A DNA stretch of 8,009 nucleotides from a bacterium (GTDB lineage Bacteria > Vulcanimicrobiota > Xenobia > Xenobiales > Xenobiaceae): positions 1-8,009 of the forward strand of contig JAFSXH010000130.1 in NCBI GenBank assembly GCA_017444165.1, written 5' to 3'. The position numbers were made by a program, and so were the translations under genes. The notes below the pieces were generated by a model. That model was not told where the DNA came from. It saw only the letters and a list, made by a program, of their open reading frames with translations, and ran no database searches. Below are positions 1-6,570 of the stretch, one piece after another. Every line of letters starts with the position of its first letter. The first letter of the stretch is position 1.

Positions 1-426
1 AACGCCACTGTAGACGGCAGGTTCCAATAGACCAGCTCCCACCGCCATGAATATGAGAGAGATCCAGGCTGTCAATATGCCTGCACTGGCCAATTGGGGA
101 CATATAGCTAATGCGAAACGACCAGCTAAGGTCAGGCCTAAAGAGAAGATTAGAGTTTTGCGTACTCCTAGTTTGTCGGCAATCCAACCGCCTCCGAAGA
201 CGGAGAGAGTGACTAAGCCGGTAAAGCAAGACACAGCTAAACCAGCCTTTTCTACACCCATACCTAGATCTGTACCCAAGTAACGAGTCAAAAGGGTTAG
301 AATGCCAAAATAGGCTATGCCATCACTAAAATTAACTAAATTGATGATCCAAAAAGCGCGAGAGGCAGTTAAAAGAACTTTAAATGAATCTATTAACCCT
401 AAATTTTCTTCATTTTCATTGCTCAT
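1..426 (-). CDS. Major facilitator superfamily transporter, N-terminal part (cut by left window edge)
   Basis: The visible 142 residues are the N-terminal part of a multi-pass inner-membrane transporter; the gene continues past the left edge. After a short acidic cytoplasmic start (MSNENEEN) there are about four hydrophobic segments at residues 25-48, 62-84, 91-108 and 114-136. Between segments 2 and 3 lies an MFS motif A (GGWIADKLGVRK, residues 79-90), the hallmark of the superfamily. The segment-1 text (NFSDGIAYFG) and the segment-4 text (GAGLLEPAVYSG) recall the peptide/POT branch, but the POT signature is not met exactly, so the substrate is unknown. The ATG at 424-426 is supported by a strong Shine-Dalgarno site (AAGGTGA, 7 nt upstream). 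It starts 13 bp after the kinase stop on the same strand, so the two are probably one operon. Confidence 0.88.
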   Translation of the reverse strand, partial: MSNENEENLGLIDSFKVLLTASRAFWIINLVNFSDGIAYFGILTLLTRYLGTDLGMGVEKAGLAVSCFTGLVTLSVFGGGWIADKLGVRKTLIFSLGLTLAGRFALAICPQLASAGILTAWISLIFMAVGAGLLEPAVYSGV

Positions 427-439
427 ATCTTCACCTTAA

Positions 440-1744
440 TTATGTGTGATGGATCTGGGAAATTTCACCGCGAGTCCCATAACTAGCAAGGCTAAGATCT
501 AATTTTTGCAAATCTTGAGCCATCTCTAACATTGTTTGATAACGTCTGCTACTCTTTTTTTCTGTAGCTTTCTTGATAATCTTATCTAATTCAGGATCTA
601 TGTCGGGGCGGTATTTCTGCAGAGTCAGAGGGTTACCAAAAACTATCTCTTTGAGAGTTTCCCAGAGTCCTTCATCTTCATCCTTCTTTTCATCATAAGG
701 AAGTTTCCCCGTTATCATCTCGTAGGCGGTGAGGCCCAGAGCGTAAATATCCGTGCGCCTGTCGATAACTCCAATATTACCATCAATCTGCTCAGGAGCC
801 ATATAAGCAGGAGTTCCCATGGAAGTACCAGGTTTAGTTAGGGTAAGTTCAGCATCTAAAAGTTTAGAAATACCAAAATCAAAAATGCGTATGCGTCCAC
901 TTTGATCGATAAGTATATTGCTGGGTTTAAGATCGCGATGAATTACTCCAGCTTCGTGAATTTTATGTAAAGCCAAAGCTACAGATAAGATTATTTCCAC
1001 CGTTTCTTTAGGAGTAAATAATTTTTCTATGAGCATATTCTCTAGATCAACACCAGAAACGATCTCCATAACAATATATTTAACAGGCTCTCTGCCTATA
1101 TCGAAGATCCTCACCACTTCTGGTACTTGCAAATGGGCCATGATCTCTGCCTCGCGCAAGAAACGTTTTACGTGAATGGGTTTTAGATCTGCATCTTGAG
1201 ACAGGACTTTAATTGCAACTTTGCGATCTAAATTGACATCTACCGCTTCGTAAACGACACCCATTCCGCCTATTCCTAAAACATTATCCAGGCGATAGTG
1301 AGCGATAGTATCTCCTATACCTATATCCTGAATGTTTTCATCCTTGCCATATTTAGGAATATCCTCGCCTACAATCTTCAAAGCAGTATTTAGACGTGCC
1401 AAAAATTCTTGAGGTGTGGCGGTATTGACTATGGCATCATTAGCACCTAATTCTAAAACTTTGACACTAAATTCAGTAACTTTATCATTAGGGACGATCA
1501 CTATGAGAACATTGGTAATTTTTTTTAACTCAATAATCTTTTCCCACAATTTTTCAGGAAGAAAAAAATCGCTGTCAATAATTACGACCTTGTAAGTATC
1601 TTGCGACGGGCTTCCTACTTCCCAACGCTGTAGTTTATAACCAGACTTTTGCAAGAGATCAATGTAGGCCAAATTATAAACATTACTTTTAGCCAAATAT
1701 AATACATTCTGTTTCATAAAAATATAGTTACTTTTTAATTGCAA
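440..1744 (-). CDS. Ser/Thr protein kinase with N-terminal degenerate receiver-like domain
   Basis: This is a 434-aa soluble Hanks-type Ser/Thr kinase. Residues about 13-124 look like a CheY-type receiver fold: Asp57 sits at the usual phosphoacceptor place at the end of strand 3, but the acidic pair after strand 1 (AKSN instead) and the strand-5 Lys (Asn instead) are missing. Residues about 148-413 are a complete kinase: glycine loop GIGGMG (157-162), Lys179, helix-C Glu198, catalytic HRDLKPSN (269-276), DFG (289-291), APE (316-318), and a conserved DRRTDIYALG segment. No transmembrane segment, PASTA or other C-terminal sensor is present, so input probably comes through the N-terminal domain. 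The chosen TTG start has a GAGG Shine-Dalgarno core 5 nt upstream; the ATG nine codons later has no convincing site. It is upstream of, and likely co-transcribed with, the MFS transporter. Confidence 0.93.
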   Translation of the reverse strand: MQLKSNYIFMKQNVLYLAKSNVYNLAYIDLLQKSGYKLQRWEVGSPSQDTYKVVIIDSDFFLPEKLWEKIIELKKITNVLIVIVPNDKVTEFSVKVLELGANDAIVNTATPQEFLARLNTALKIVGEDIPKYGKDENIQDIGIGDTIAHYRLDNVLGIGGMGVVYEAVDVNLDRKVAIKVLSQDADLKPIHVKRFLREAEIMAHLQVPEVVRIFDIGREPVKYIVMEIVSGVDLENMLIEKLFTPKETVEIILSVALALHKIHEAGVIHRDLKPSNILIDQSGRIRIFDFGISKLLDAELTLTKPGTSMGTPAYMAPEQIDGNIGVIDRRTDIYALGLTAYEMITGKLPYDEKKDEDEGLWETLKEIVFGNPLTLQKYRPDIDPELDKIIKKATEKKSSRRYQTMLEMAQDLQKLDLSLASYGTRGEISQIHHT

Positions 1745-1747
1745 AGT

Positions 1748-1754
1748 CCCCTCT
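1748..1754 (-). promoter_or_regulatory. Ribosome binding site deciding the TTG start of the kinase
   Basis: On the minus strand AGAGGGG lies just upstream of TTG at 1744-1742, with the GAGG core 5 nt from the codon. The in-frame ATG at codon 10 is preceded only by A/T-rich sequence, so the TTG is preferred. Confidence 0.55.
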
Positions 1755-1761
1755 TATTATT

Positions 1762-1799
1762 TTAATTAGTAATGAGTAATCTGTAACTGTAAGTTGTAA
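1762..1799 (-). repeat. TTAC heptad-spaced direct repeats upstream of the kinase gene
   Basis: Read on the minus strand, TTAC occurs five times, at 1799-1796, 1792-1789, 1786-1783, 1779-1776 and 1772-1769. The start-to-start spacings are 7, 6, 7 and 7 bp. A sixth in-phase unit is TTAA at 1765-1762. The block ends about 18 bp before the kinase TTG start and lies 31 bp or more from the divergent tRNA promoter. Regular short direct repeats in a divergent intergenic region could be a multimeric regulator site. No regulator is identified, and A/T-rich sequence makes chance possible. Confidence 0.4.
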
Positions 1800-1829
1800 T
1801 CATCTGGTGAACAAAACTCACTTTCCCTA

Positions 1830-1858
1830 TTGACATAAAGAAGTCAAAAAGATAATAT
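1830..1858 (+). promoter_or_regulatory. Sigma70-like promoter of the tRNA gene
   Basis: A perfect TTGACA -35 box (1830-1835) is followed by an A/T-rich -10 region. TAATAT (1853-1858) gives a 17-bp spacer with 4 of 6 consensus bases; overlapping GATAAT (1851-1856) gives 15 bp with 5 of 6. Either puts the transcript start a few bases before the mature tRNA 5' end at 1873, the usual arrangement for a strong tRNA promoter. It may also drive tilS by terminator read-through. Confidence 0.7.
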
Positions 1859-1872
1859 ACTCCCGTTCTCCT

Positions 1873-1944
<72 letters not shown>

Positions 1945-1952
1945 CTAATCTT

Positions 1953-1977
1953 AGCTCAGTTTTTCTGAGCTTTTTTT
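1953..1977 (+). terminator. Rho-independent terminator after the tRNA
   Basis: A perfect 7-bp stem AGCTCAG / CTGAGCT (1953-1959 and 1965-1971) with a T5 loop is followed by a run of T to 1977. It ends 6 bp before the tilS ATG, so it separates the tRNA from tilS unless read through. Confidence 0.88.
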
Positions 1978-1983
1978 GTTATC

Positions 1984-3477
1984 ATGAGCAAAAATTTACT
2001 TGATAGATTTAGAACTCATTTGTATGAGAGAAGACTAATTGCTAGCTTTTCGCGTTGTCTAGTGGCTCTCTCGGGTGGAAGCGATTCTGTGGCTCTCCTG
2101 TATTTGCTCCGTGAAATTGCTCGAGAATTAAATTTAACTATAGAGGTAGCCCATTTAAATCACAATTTGCGCACTCAAGCGGAAGAAGATCTTCTTTTTT
2201 GCCAAAGATTTTGTCAAAATCTGGGAGTGAATTTACATACGCGTTCTTTGCCAATCAAAGAGCTGGCTCAAGAGCAAAAGCTATCTCTGGAAGAGGCGGG
2301 GAGAGTTTATCGCTATGCTTTTTTTCGTCAGCTCAAAGAGGAGCGTAACTTGCAAATTATACTAACTGCTCACACGGCTGATGATCAGGCTGAAACTGTG
2401 CTTATGAGAATAATAAATGGCACTGGTTTGGCAGGATTGGGAGCGATCAAGGCTAGGGAAGGGGAGCTCGTCCGTCCTCTTTTGCCTTTTACTAAGGAAG
2501 AGCTGCGCTCTTATTTGCGCTCCAAAGGACAAGTTTGGTGTGAGGATCATACTAATTATCTGCCTGATGCTCCAAGGACTAAAGTTCGTTGGCATCTATT
2601 ACCGCTCTTGCGCGACTGGAATAATCAAATAGTAGATTCATTAAATCGTCTAGCGGAGAGTGCGCAGGAAGATAATCAGCTTTTACTGGAAATGGCTGAG
2701 AAATTTTATCGTGATAATAAAGAAGCAATAAACAGAATAGATTATTACCAATTTTGTAATTTAGTTTCGAATAATGGCGGAGCGATCTGTGGCTATGCTC
2801 TGCCACGCGTGCGCTTGCGAACTTTATATCCTTCAATTAGAAAACGTGTCTGGCTGTTGTGTTACCAGGAAGCGTTAAATATTTACTATCCACACAATTT
2901 AAGAATGTCTAGCTTAGAAAGTTGCCATTACAAATCGCTGGAAGATTTTTTGCAGCTTCCTAATGGCAAAAAACTGCCGCTACCTAATTTTCTGCAGGCT
3001 GTTTGGCGGGGAGATAAATTTATAATTGAACCTCTCTGTGTTGAACAAAGTGCAAATTTACAAGAAGAAGTTATTAATTCTTTAATTGAAAAGTTACCTG
3101 TAACGTGGGAGAGCAGAGATTGGAATTTATTATTGAAATTTGAAAGATTGTCGATCAGTCAAAGACCAGAACCATTCTCTATTTGTCTCGATCCTTACAA
3201 AGTAAATGAACTTTTAAAAGAAGGCAAAAAATTTACTCTGCGCCATCGCAAAGATGGAGATCGCTTTCAACCTGCTGGAGGTACGGGGAAGCAGAAACTA
3301 AAAAAATTTTTACAGGATATAAAAATTCCTCAATCTATGCGCGATCAGATACCTATTCTCTGTCTAGGGGAAGAAATAGTTTGGATAATTGGTCAAAGGG
3401 CCGAACAAAAGTTTTTGGCTAAACCAAAACAAGAGGATGTGCTTTATATAAAAGTAGAATATTTGGAAAAGGATTGA
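1984..3477 (+). CDS. tilS: tRNA(Ile)-lysidine synthetase
   Basis: TilS uses ATP and lysine to convert C34 of the CAU-anticodon isoleucine tRNA to lysidine, so that it reads AUA and accepts isoleucine; it acts in the cytoplasm and is normally essential. The 497-aa protein has the PP-loop ATP-binding motif SGGSDS (30-35), the HLNHNLR segment (57-63) and the AHTADDQAET stretch (130-138 region) leading into NGTGLAGL. Its C-terminal substrate-binding domain has the usual LRHRKDGDRFQPAG text (419-432) and a KLKKFLQD helix (438-445). It is full length. The N-terminus (LLDRFRTHLYERRLI) matches family expectation, so the ATG at 1984 is retained although no Shine-Dalgarno site is visible: the upstream bases are the T-tract of the tRNA terminator. 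Its stop overlaps the ribosome-binding site of the downstream hpt-like gene, indicating translational coupling. Confidence 0.96.
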   Translation: MSKNLLDRFRTHLYERRLIASFSRCLVALSGGSDSVALLYLLREIARELNLTIEVAHLNHNLRTQAEEDLLFCQRFCQNLGVNLHTRSLPIKELAQEQKLSLEEAGRVYRYAFFRQLKEERNLQIILTAHTADDQAETVLMRIINGTGLAGLGAIKAREGELVRPLLPFTKEELRSYLRSKGQVWCEDHTNYLPDAPRTKVRWHLLPLLRDWNNQIVDSLNRLAESAQEDNQLLLEMAEKFYRDNKEAINRIDYYQFCNLVSNNGGAICGYALPRVRLRTLYPSIRKRVWLLCYQEALNIYYPHNLRMSSLESCHYKSLEDFLQLPNGKKLPLPNFLQAVWRGDKFIIEPLCVEQSANLQEEVINSLIEKLPVTWESRDWNLLLKFERLSISQRPEPFSICLDPYKVNELLKEGKKFTLRHRKDGDRFQPAGGTGKQKLKKFLQDIKIPQSMRDQIPILCLGEEIVWIIGQRAEQKFLAKPKQEDVLYIKVEYLEKD

Positions 3478-3483
3478 AGGTGA
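3477..3483 (+). promoter_or_regulatory. Ribosome binding site choosing the ATG start of hpt copy 1
   Basis: AAGGTGA overlaps the last base of the tilS stop codon and lies 5 nt before ATG at 3489. A longer reading from TTG at 3474 or GTG at 3480 would place the start before or inside this site, so the ATG is preferred. Confidence 0.7.
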
Positions 3484-3488
3484 GTGGA

Positions 3489-4004
3489 ATGTGGAAGAAG
3501 ATTATTTATACTCAGGAACAGATCCAGGAGCGCGTGAGCCAATTAGCCGAGCAGATCAGTCGGGATTACGCTGGTCAACAACTTCATTTGTTAGCCGTTT
3601 TGCGTGGGGCGATACCTTTTTTGGCTGATCTATCTATGCAGCTGAAACTTGATGTTACTTACGATTTTTTGGCTGTAACTAGACAGAAGGAAACGGGCCA
3701 CGTCCAGTTATTGAAAGATTTGGATACAGCTATAAAGGATCGTCATGTTCTTTTAGTCGAGGATATTATCAATGAAGGACAGACGATAAACTTTCTCTTG
3801 CAAACTTTGCGAATGCGCCTTCCTAAAGATATTAAAGTTTGTACGATGTTTGATCGCCCTTGCAGGCGCAAAGCGGAGGTAAATCCTGACTACGTTGGTT
3901 TAACTTTAGAGGATCAATTCGCAGTTGGTTACGGTTTAGATTACAGACAAAAATACAGAAACTTGCCTTATTTGGCGGAATTAGAACAAAAGCAAGGGGA
4001 GTAA
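3489..4004 (+). CDS. Hypoxanthine phosphoribosyltransferase-like protein with altered active site (copy 1)
   Basis: The 171-aa protein has the overall HPRT fold and length: N-terminal helix, VLRGAIPFLADL (37-48), PRPP-loop region VEDIINEGQT (90-99), and a C-terminal hood with DQFAVGYGLDY (142-152) and YRNLPY (156-161). HPRT normally makes IMP or GMP from hypoxanthine or guanine plus PRPP. Several signature residues differ. The PPi-loop LKG is LRG (39-40), the catalytic-base Asp of EDxxDTG is Asn95 with Glu96 for Thr, and the purine-contacting Lys of DKP is Arg123. The mobile catalytic loop is four residues shorter than in copy 2 and lacks the Ser-Tyr pair. Purine stacking Phe144 and Asp151 remain. 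The frame is intact, so it is probably expressed. It may be weakly active, altered in substrate, or regulatory. It occupies the conserved tilS-hpt-ftsH position. Confidence 0.88.
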   Translation: MWKKIIYTQEQIQERVSQLAEQISRDYAGQQLHLLAVLRGAIPFLADLSMQLKLDVTYDFLAVTRQKETGHVQLLKDLDTAIKDRHVLLVEDIINEGQTINFLLQTLRMRLPKDIKVCTMFDRPCRRKAEVNPDYVGLTLEDQFAVGYGLDYRQKYRNLPYLAELEQKQGE

Positions 4005-4006
4005 AC

Positions 4007-4036
4007 TTGCCAACTTTCTATTAAAAGTGTTATTAT
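4007..4036 (+). promoter_or_regulatory. Probable sigma70 promoter of ftsH
   Basis: TTGCCA (4007-4012) and TATTAT (4031-4036) are separated by 18 bp in the 61-bp gap between hpt copy 1 and ftsH. Initiation near 4043 would leave a short leader containing the ftsH ribosome-binding site. This suggests ftsH can be transcribed independently of tilS and hpt copy 1. Confidence 0.55.
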
Positions 4037-4051
4037 GTTGAAAAATTTTTT

Positions 4052-4057
4052 AAAGGA
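4052..4057 (+). promoter_or_regulatory. Ribosome binding site deciding the TTG start of ftsH
   Basis: AAAGGA lies 8 nt before TTG at 4066. No in-frame ATG exists nearby, and the protein from TTG begins with a typical FtsH N-terminal membrane anchor. Confidence 0.65.
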
Positions 4058-4065
4058 ATCGTATC

Positions 4066-5991
4066 TTGTCTAAATACTTGAGACAGCTCATTATAATCAT
4101 TGCTCTCGGTGCTGTAGTCTTGTTTATTATGGAGACTATGAACAATGATTACAATTACGAAGAGCTGAAATTTAGTGAATTTATTGAAGCAGTTTCCCAA
4201 GATAAAGTAGCTGCTGTGTCTATTAAGGGAGATATTATCAAGGGTAAATTTATCTCTCCCCAACCTCCCGCTAATCCCAATGCGACTAATTTAAATAGAA
4301 ACTACACTGATTTTCGCACTCAGTTCCGCCGTGAGGTTACCCCCTCTCCCGAAGAGTTGCTTTTAAAACACAAAGTTAAGATTTCTATAGTTGAAGACAA
4401 TTGGAGTGATTGGTGGATGATTATTCTCAATATCGTCCCTATTTTGCTCTTGATTTTCTTCTTTGTGACTATTACCAGACAGGCTAATGGAGTCGGTCAG
4501 GGGTTTGGTTTTGGTAAATCCAAACACAAGTCTTACGGAGATAAGGTCAATGTGACCTTTAATGATGTCGCTGGAGTAGAAGAGGCCAAAGAGGAGTTGG
4601 AAGAGATTGTCGACTATCTCAAGTATCCAGCCAAGTACAAATCTTTGGGAGCGCGTATTCCCAAGGGTGTTCTCCTTTTGGGATCCCCTGGAACGGGCAA
4701 GACTCTTTTAGGCAAGGCCGTAGCTGGTGAAGCTGGGGTGCCATTCTATTATATAAGCGGCTCGGACTTTGTAGAGATGTTCGTCGGTGTTGGTGCTTCA
4801 CGTGTACGTGATCTCTTTGAACAGGCCAAGAGGACGGCTCCTTGTATAGTCTTTGTAGACGAGATCGATGCTGTAGGGCGTGAGCGTGGTGCAGGTTTGG
4901 GAGGAGGTCACGATGAGCGCGAGCAGACTCTCAATCAACTTTTAGTAGAAATGGATGGCTTCGATACTAACGCCAATGCCTACGCGGTTATTGTTTTGGC
5001 CGCCACGAACCGTCCCGACGTTTTAGATCCAGCTCTCTTGCGTCCTGGTCGCTTTGATCGTCAAGTGGTCGTTGATAGACCTGACATAGCTGGCCGTGAT
5101 GCTATTTTGAAGGTTCACAGTCGCGGCAAACCACTGAGCAGTTCTGTTGATCTCCATGAGTTAGCCCAACGCACTCCAGGTTTTTCTGGAGCGGAGTTGG
5201 AGAACTTGCTCAACGAGGCAGCTCTTTTGGCCGCTAGGCGTGGCAGTAAAGATATTGAGATGAGCGATTGTACTGAAGCTATTGATCGCGTTATGATGGG
5301 GCCAGAGCGCAAGAGCCGCATTCTCTCTGCTAAAGATCGCAAGATCACCGCTTATCATGAGAGCGGTCATACCTTAGTAGCTAGGGCTATTCCCGAAGCT
5401 AGTCCCGTGCGTAAAGTCACTATCTTGCCGCGCGGTCAGGCTTTGGGAGTTACTTCCATAGTTCCCGATCAAGATCGCTACAACATGAATAAATCAGAGA
5501 TCTTAGCTAGTATTGCCGTCTTTATGGGTGGGCGCGTAGCTGAAGAGATTATCTTTGATGAGATTACCACGGGAGCTTCTAACGATATTGAGCGAGCCAC
5601 TGAATTGGCCAGAGATATGGTCTGTCGCTATGGTATGAGCGAAAAGTTAGGACCTCTCCATTATGGACGCAAACAGAGTCAGGTCTTTTTGGGGCGCGAT
5701 ATAGCTGAACATCGCTCTTATTCGGAGGAGACATCTCAATCCATAGATGCTGAAGTTCATCGTATAATTAGCGAATGTTACGACAGGGCGCACCAAATTC
5801 TCTCTGAAGCCAAAGATGAACTCGATAAATTAGCCGATAGATTGTTAGAAGCTGAAACTATCGAAAGTAAAGAATTGGATGAACTTTTAGGTCCTTCAGC
5901 TCGCGATCTGCAAAAGCAGAATGAACAGAGTGAGCAGAACGAAGAGGAAACAAAAGAGATAGAGCTTTCCAAGAGTGAAGAGGAGGAGTAA
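4066..5991 (+). CDS. ftsH: ATP-dependent zinc metalloprotease FtsH
   Basis: FtsH is a hexameric, membrane-anchored AAA+ protease that extracts and degrades misfolded membrane proteins and regulatory substrates. The 641-aa protein has the standard order: first membrane segment (about 7-23), periplasmic domain (about 24-115), and second membrane segment (about 116-136). The AAA+ module follows with Walker A GSPGTGKT (206-213; most homologues have GPPGTGKT), pore motif MFVG (238-241), Walker B IVFVDEID (261-268) and second region of homology with Arg326 and Arg329. The zinc protease domain has HESGH (431-435) and the distal acidic ligand Asp507 in TTGASNDIE. The C-terminus is a Glu/Gln/Lys-rich acidic tail (about 612-641). 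It starts with TTG. Its last codons contain the AGGAGG site for the next gene, so translation of the downstream membrane protein is coupled to ftsH. Confidence 0.98.
   Translation: MSKYLRQLIIIIALGAVVLFIMETMNNDYNYEELKFSEFIEAVSQDKVAAVSIKGDIIKGKFISPQPPANPNATNLNRNYTDFRTQFRREVTPSPEELLLKHKVKISIVEDNWSDWWMIILNIVPILLLIFFFVTITRQANGVGQGFGFGKSKHKSYGDKVNVTFNDVAGVEEAKEELEEIVDYLKYPAKYKSLGARIPKGVLLLGSPGTGKTLLGKAVAGEAGVPFYYISGSDFVEMFVGVGASRVRDLFEQAKRTAPCIVFVDEIDAVGRERGAGLGGGHDEREQTLNQLLVEMDGFDTNANAYAVIVLAATNRPDVLDPALLRPGRFDRQVVVDRPDIAGRDAILKVHSRGKPLSSSVDLHELAQRTPGFSGAELENLLNEAALLAARRGSKDIEMSDCTEAIDRVMMGPERKSRILSAKDRKITAYHESGHTLVARAIPEASPVRKVTILPRGQALGVTSIVPDQDRYNMNKSEILASIAVFMGGRVAEEIIFDEITTGASNDIERATELARDMVCRYGMSEKLGPLHYGRKQSQVFLGRDIAEHRSYSEETSQSIDAEVHRIISECYDRAHQILSEAKDELDKLADRLLEAETIESKELDELLGPSARDLQKQNEQSEQNEEETKEIELSKSEEEE
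5981..5986 (+). promoter_or_regulatory. Ribosome binding site of the 189-aa membrane protein, inside the ftsH C-terminus
   Basis: A perfect AGGAGG encodes part of the FtsH terminal Glu run and lies 5 nt before the GTG start at 5992, which directly abuts the ftsH TAA. No other start precedes Met110 of that frame, so this site fixes the start. Confidence 0.75.
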
Positions 5992-6561
5992 GTGGGAGAA
6001 TCTTCAGACTCTTTTGAATCGTTACCTAACGACAAAAGAACGACAACTTATGATTCGTCTTATACAGACTCAGAACATTTGCAAACTGTAGATTGTCTGC
6101 CTGGAGTGGCGCGTACGGTCAAGTCTAGTAGCAGTTATGAAGCTGTTGCAGGAACGGTGAGCGAGACTTCGGATGTAATTGTTGAACAAAAGGGCAAAGA
6201 GACTGTTATTTTTACGGATGAGGAAGAGGAGTCTGGAGGTGTTCTCACAGTTATAGCTAGTGAAGAAGATTTACAGAAAAGGGCAGTAAAGCGTCAAAAT
6301 TACAACGTCTTGGGCAGTATGTTAATTATTTTAACTATAGTAGCCTTTGTTATTACCGCTGTTATAACTTTTTTCTTTACAGATGAGTTAGAGTTGAATA
6401 GGGATTTTGCCTACACTCTTCTTTTATTTGAATCTTCTTTACCATTTTTCATAACTTCTCTGCAACCGCACCACAGTGCCTTTATGCGCAGTGTCGCTCT
6501 ACTTTTTGGTATCGTTATCCTTATTCAGACTTTTGTGGTTTTTGCCTACATAAAATTTTAA
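5992..6561 (+). CDS. Uncharacterised membrane protein with acidic Ser/Thr-rich N-terminal domain
   Basis: I do not recognise a family for this 189-aa protein. Residues 1-100 are hydrophilic and rich in Ser, Thr, Asp and Glu, with SSSS at 45-48 and an acidic run EEEE near 77-80, and look largely disordered. A basic patch (KRAVKRQ, 96-102) precedes a first membrane segment at about 106-129. A second hydrophobic stretch lies at about 139-157 and a third at about 166-187, so two or three membrane passes are likely; the basic patch suggests a cytoplasmic N-terminal domain. The GTG start abuts the ftsH stop and uses an AGGAGG inside ftsH, implying co-translation. hpt copy 2 follows after 9 bp. Functional linkage to FtsH, as partner or substrate, is inference from context only. 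Confidence 0.85.
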   Translation: MGESSDSFESLPNDKRTTTYDSSYTDSEHLQTVDCLPGVARTVKSSSSYEAVAGTVSETSDVIVEQKGKETVIFTDEEEESGGVLTVIASEEDLQKRAVKRQNYNVLGSMLIILTIVAFVITAVITFFFTDELELNRDFAYTLLLFESSLPFFITSLQPHHSAFMRSVALLFGIVILIQTFVVFAYIKF

Positions 6562-6570
6562 GAGGTTTTT

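Noticed and set aside
47..283. Plus-strand open frame of 78 codons
   Set aside because: It lies antisense inside the MFS transporter, whose motif A and membrane segments are clear on the minus strand; the plus frame has no recognisable domain.
2362..2836. Several open frames of 70-85 codons inside tilS on both strands
   Set aside because: They overlap the conserved TilS frame and show no independent start signals or family features.
3474..3488. Longer hpt copy 1 starting at TTG 3474 or GTG 3480
   Set aside because: These codons precede or overlap the AAGGTGA site that fits ATG 3489 at 5 nt, and family members begin close to MWKKIIY.
4035..4073. 12-codon open frame from ATG 4035 overlapping the ftsH start, possible leader peptide
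   Set aside because: Its ATG overlaps the likely ftsH -10 box, so it is absent from that transcript, and it has no ribosome-binding site.
4033..4263. Minus-strand open frame of 76 codons across the ftsH promoter and N-terminus
   Set aside because: It is a shadow of ftsH with no supporting ribosome-binding site or recognisable domain.
5115..5370. Two overlapping minus-strand open frames inside ftsH
   Set aside because: They are antisense to the conserved AAA+/protease region and overlap each other in different frames, typical of shadow frames.
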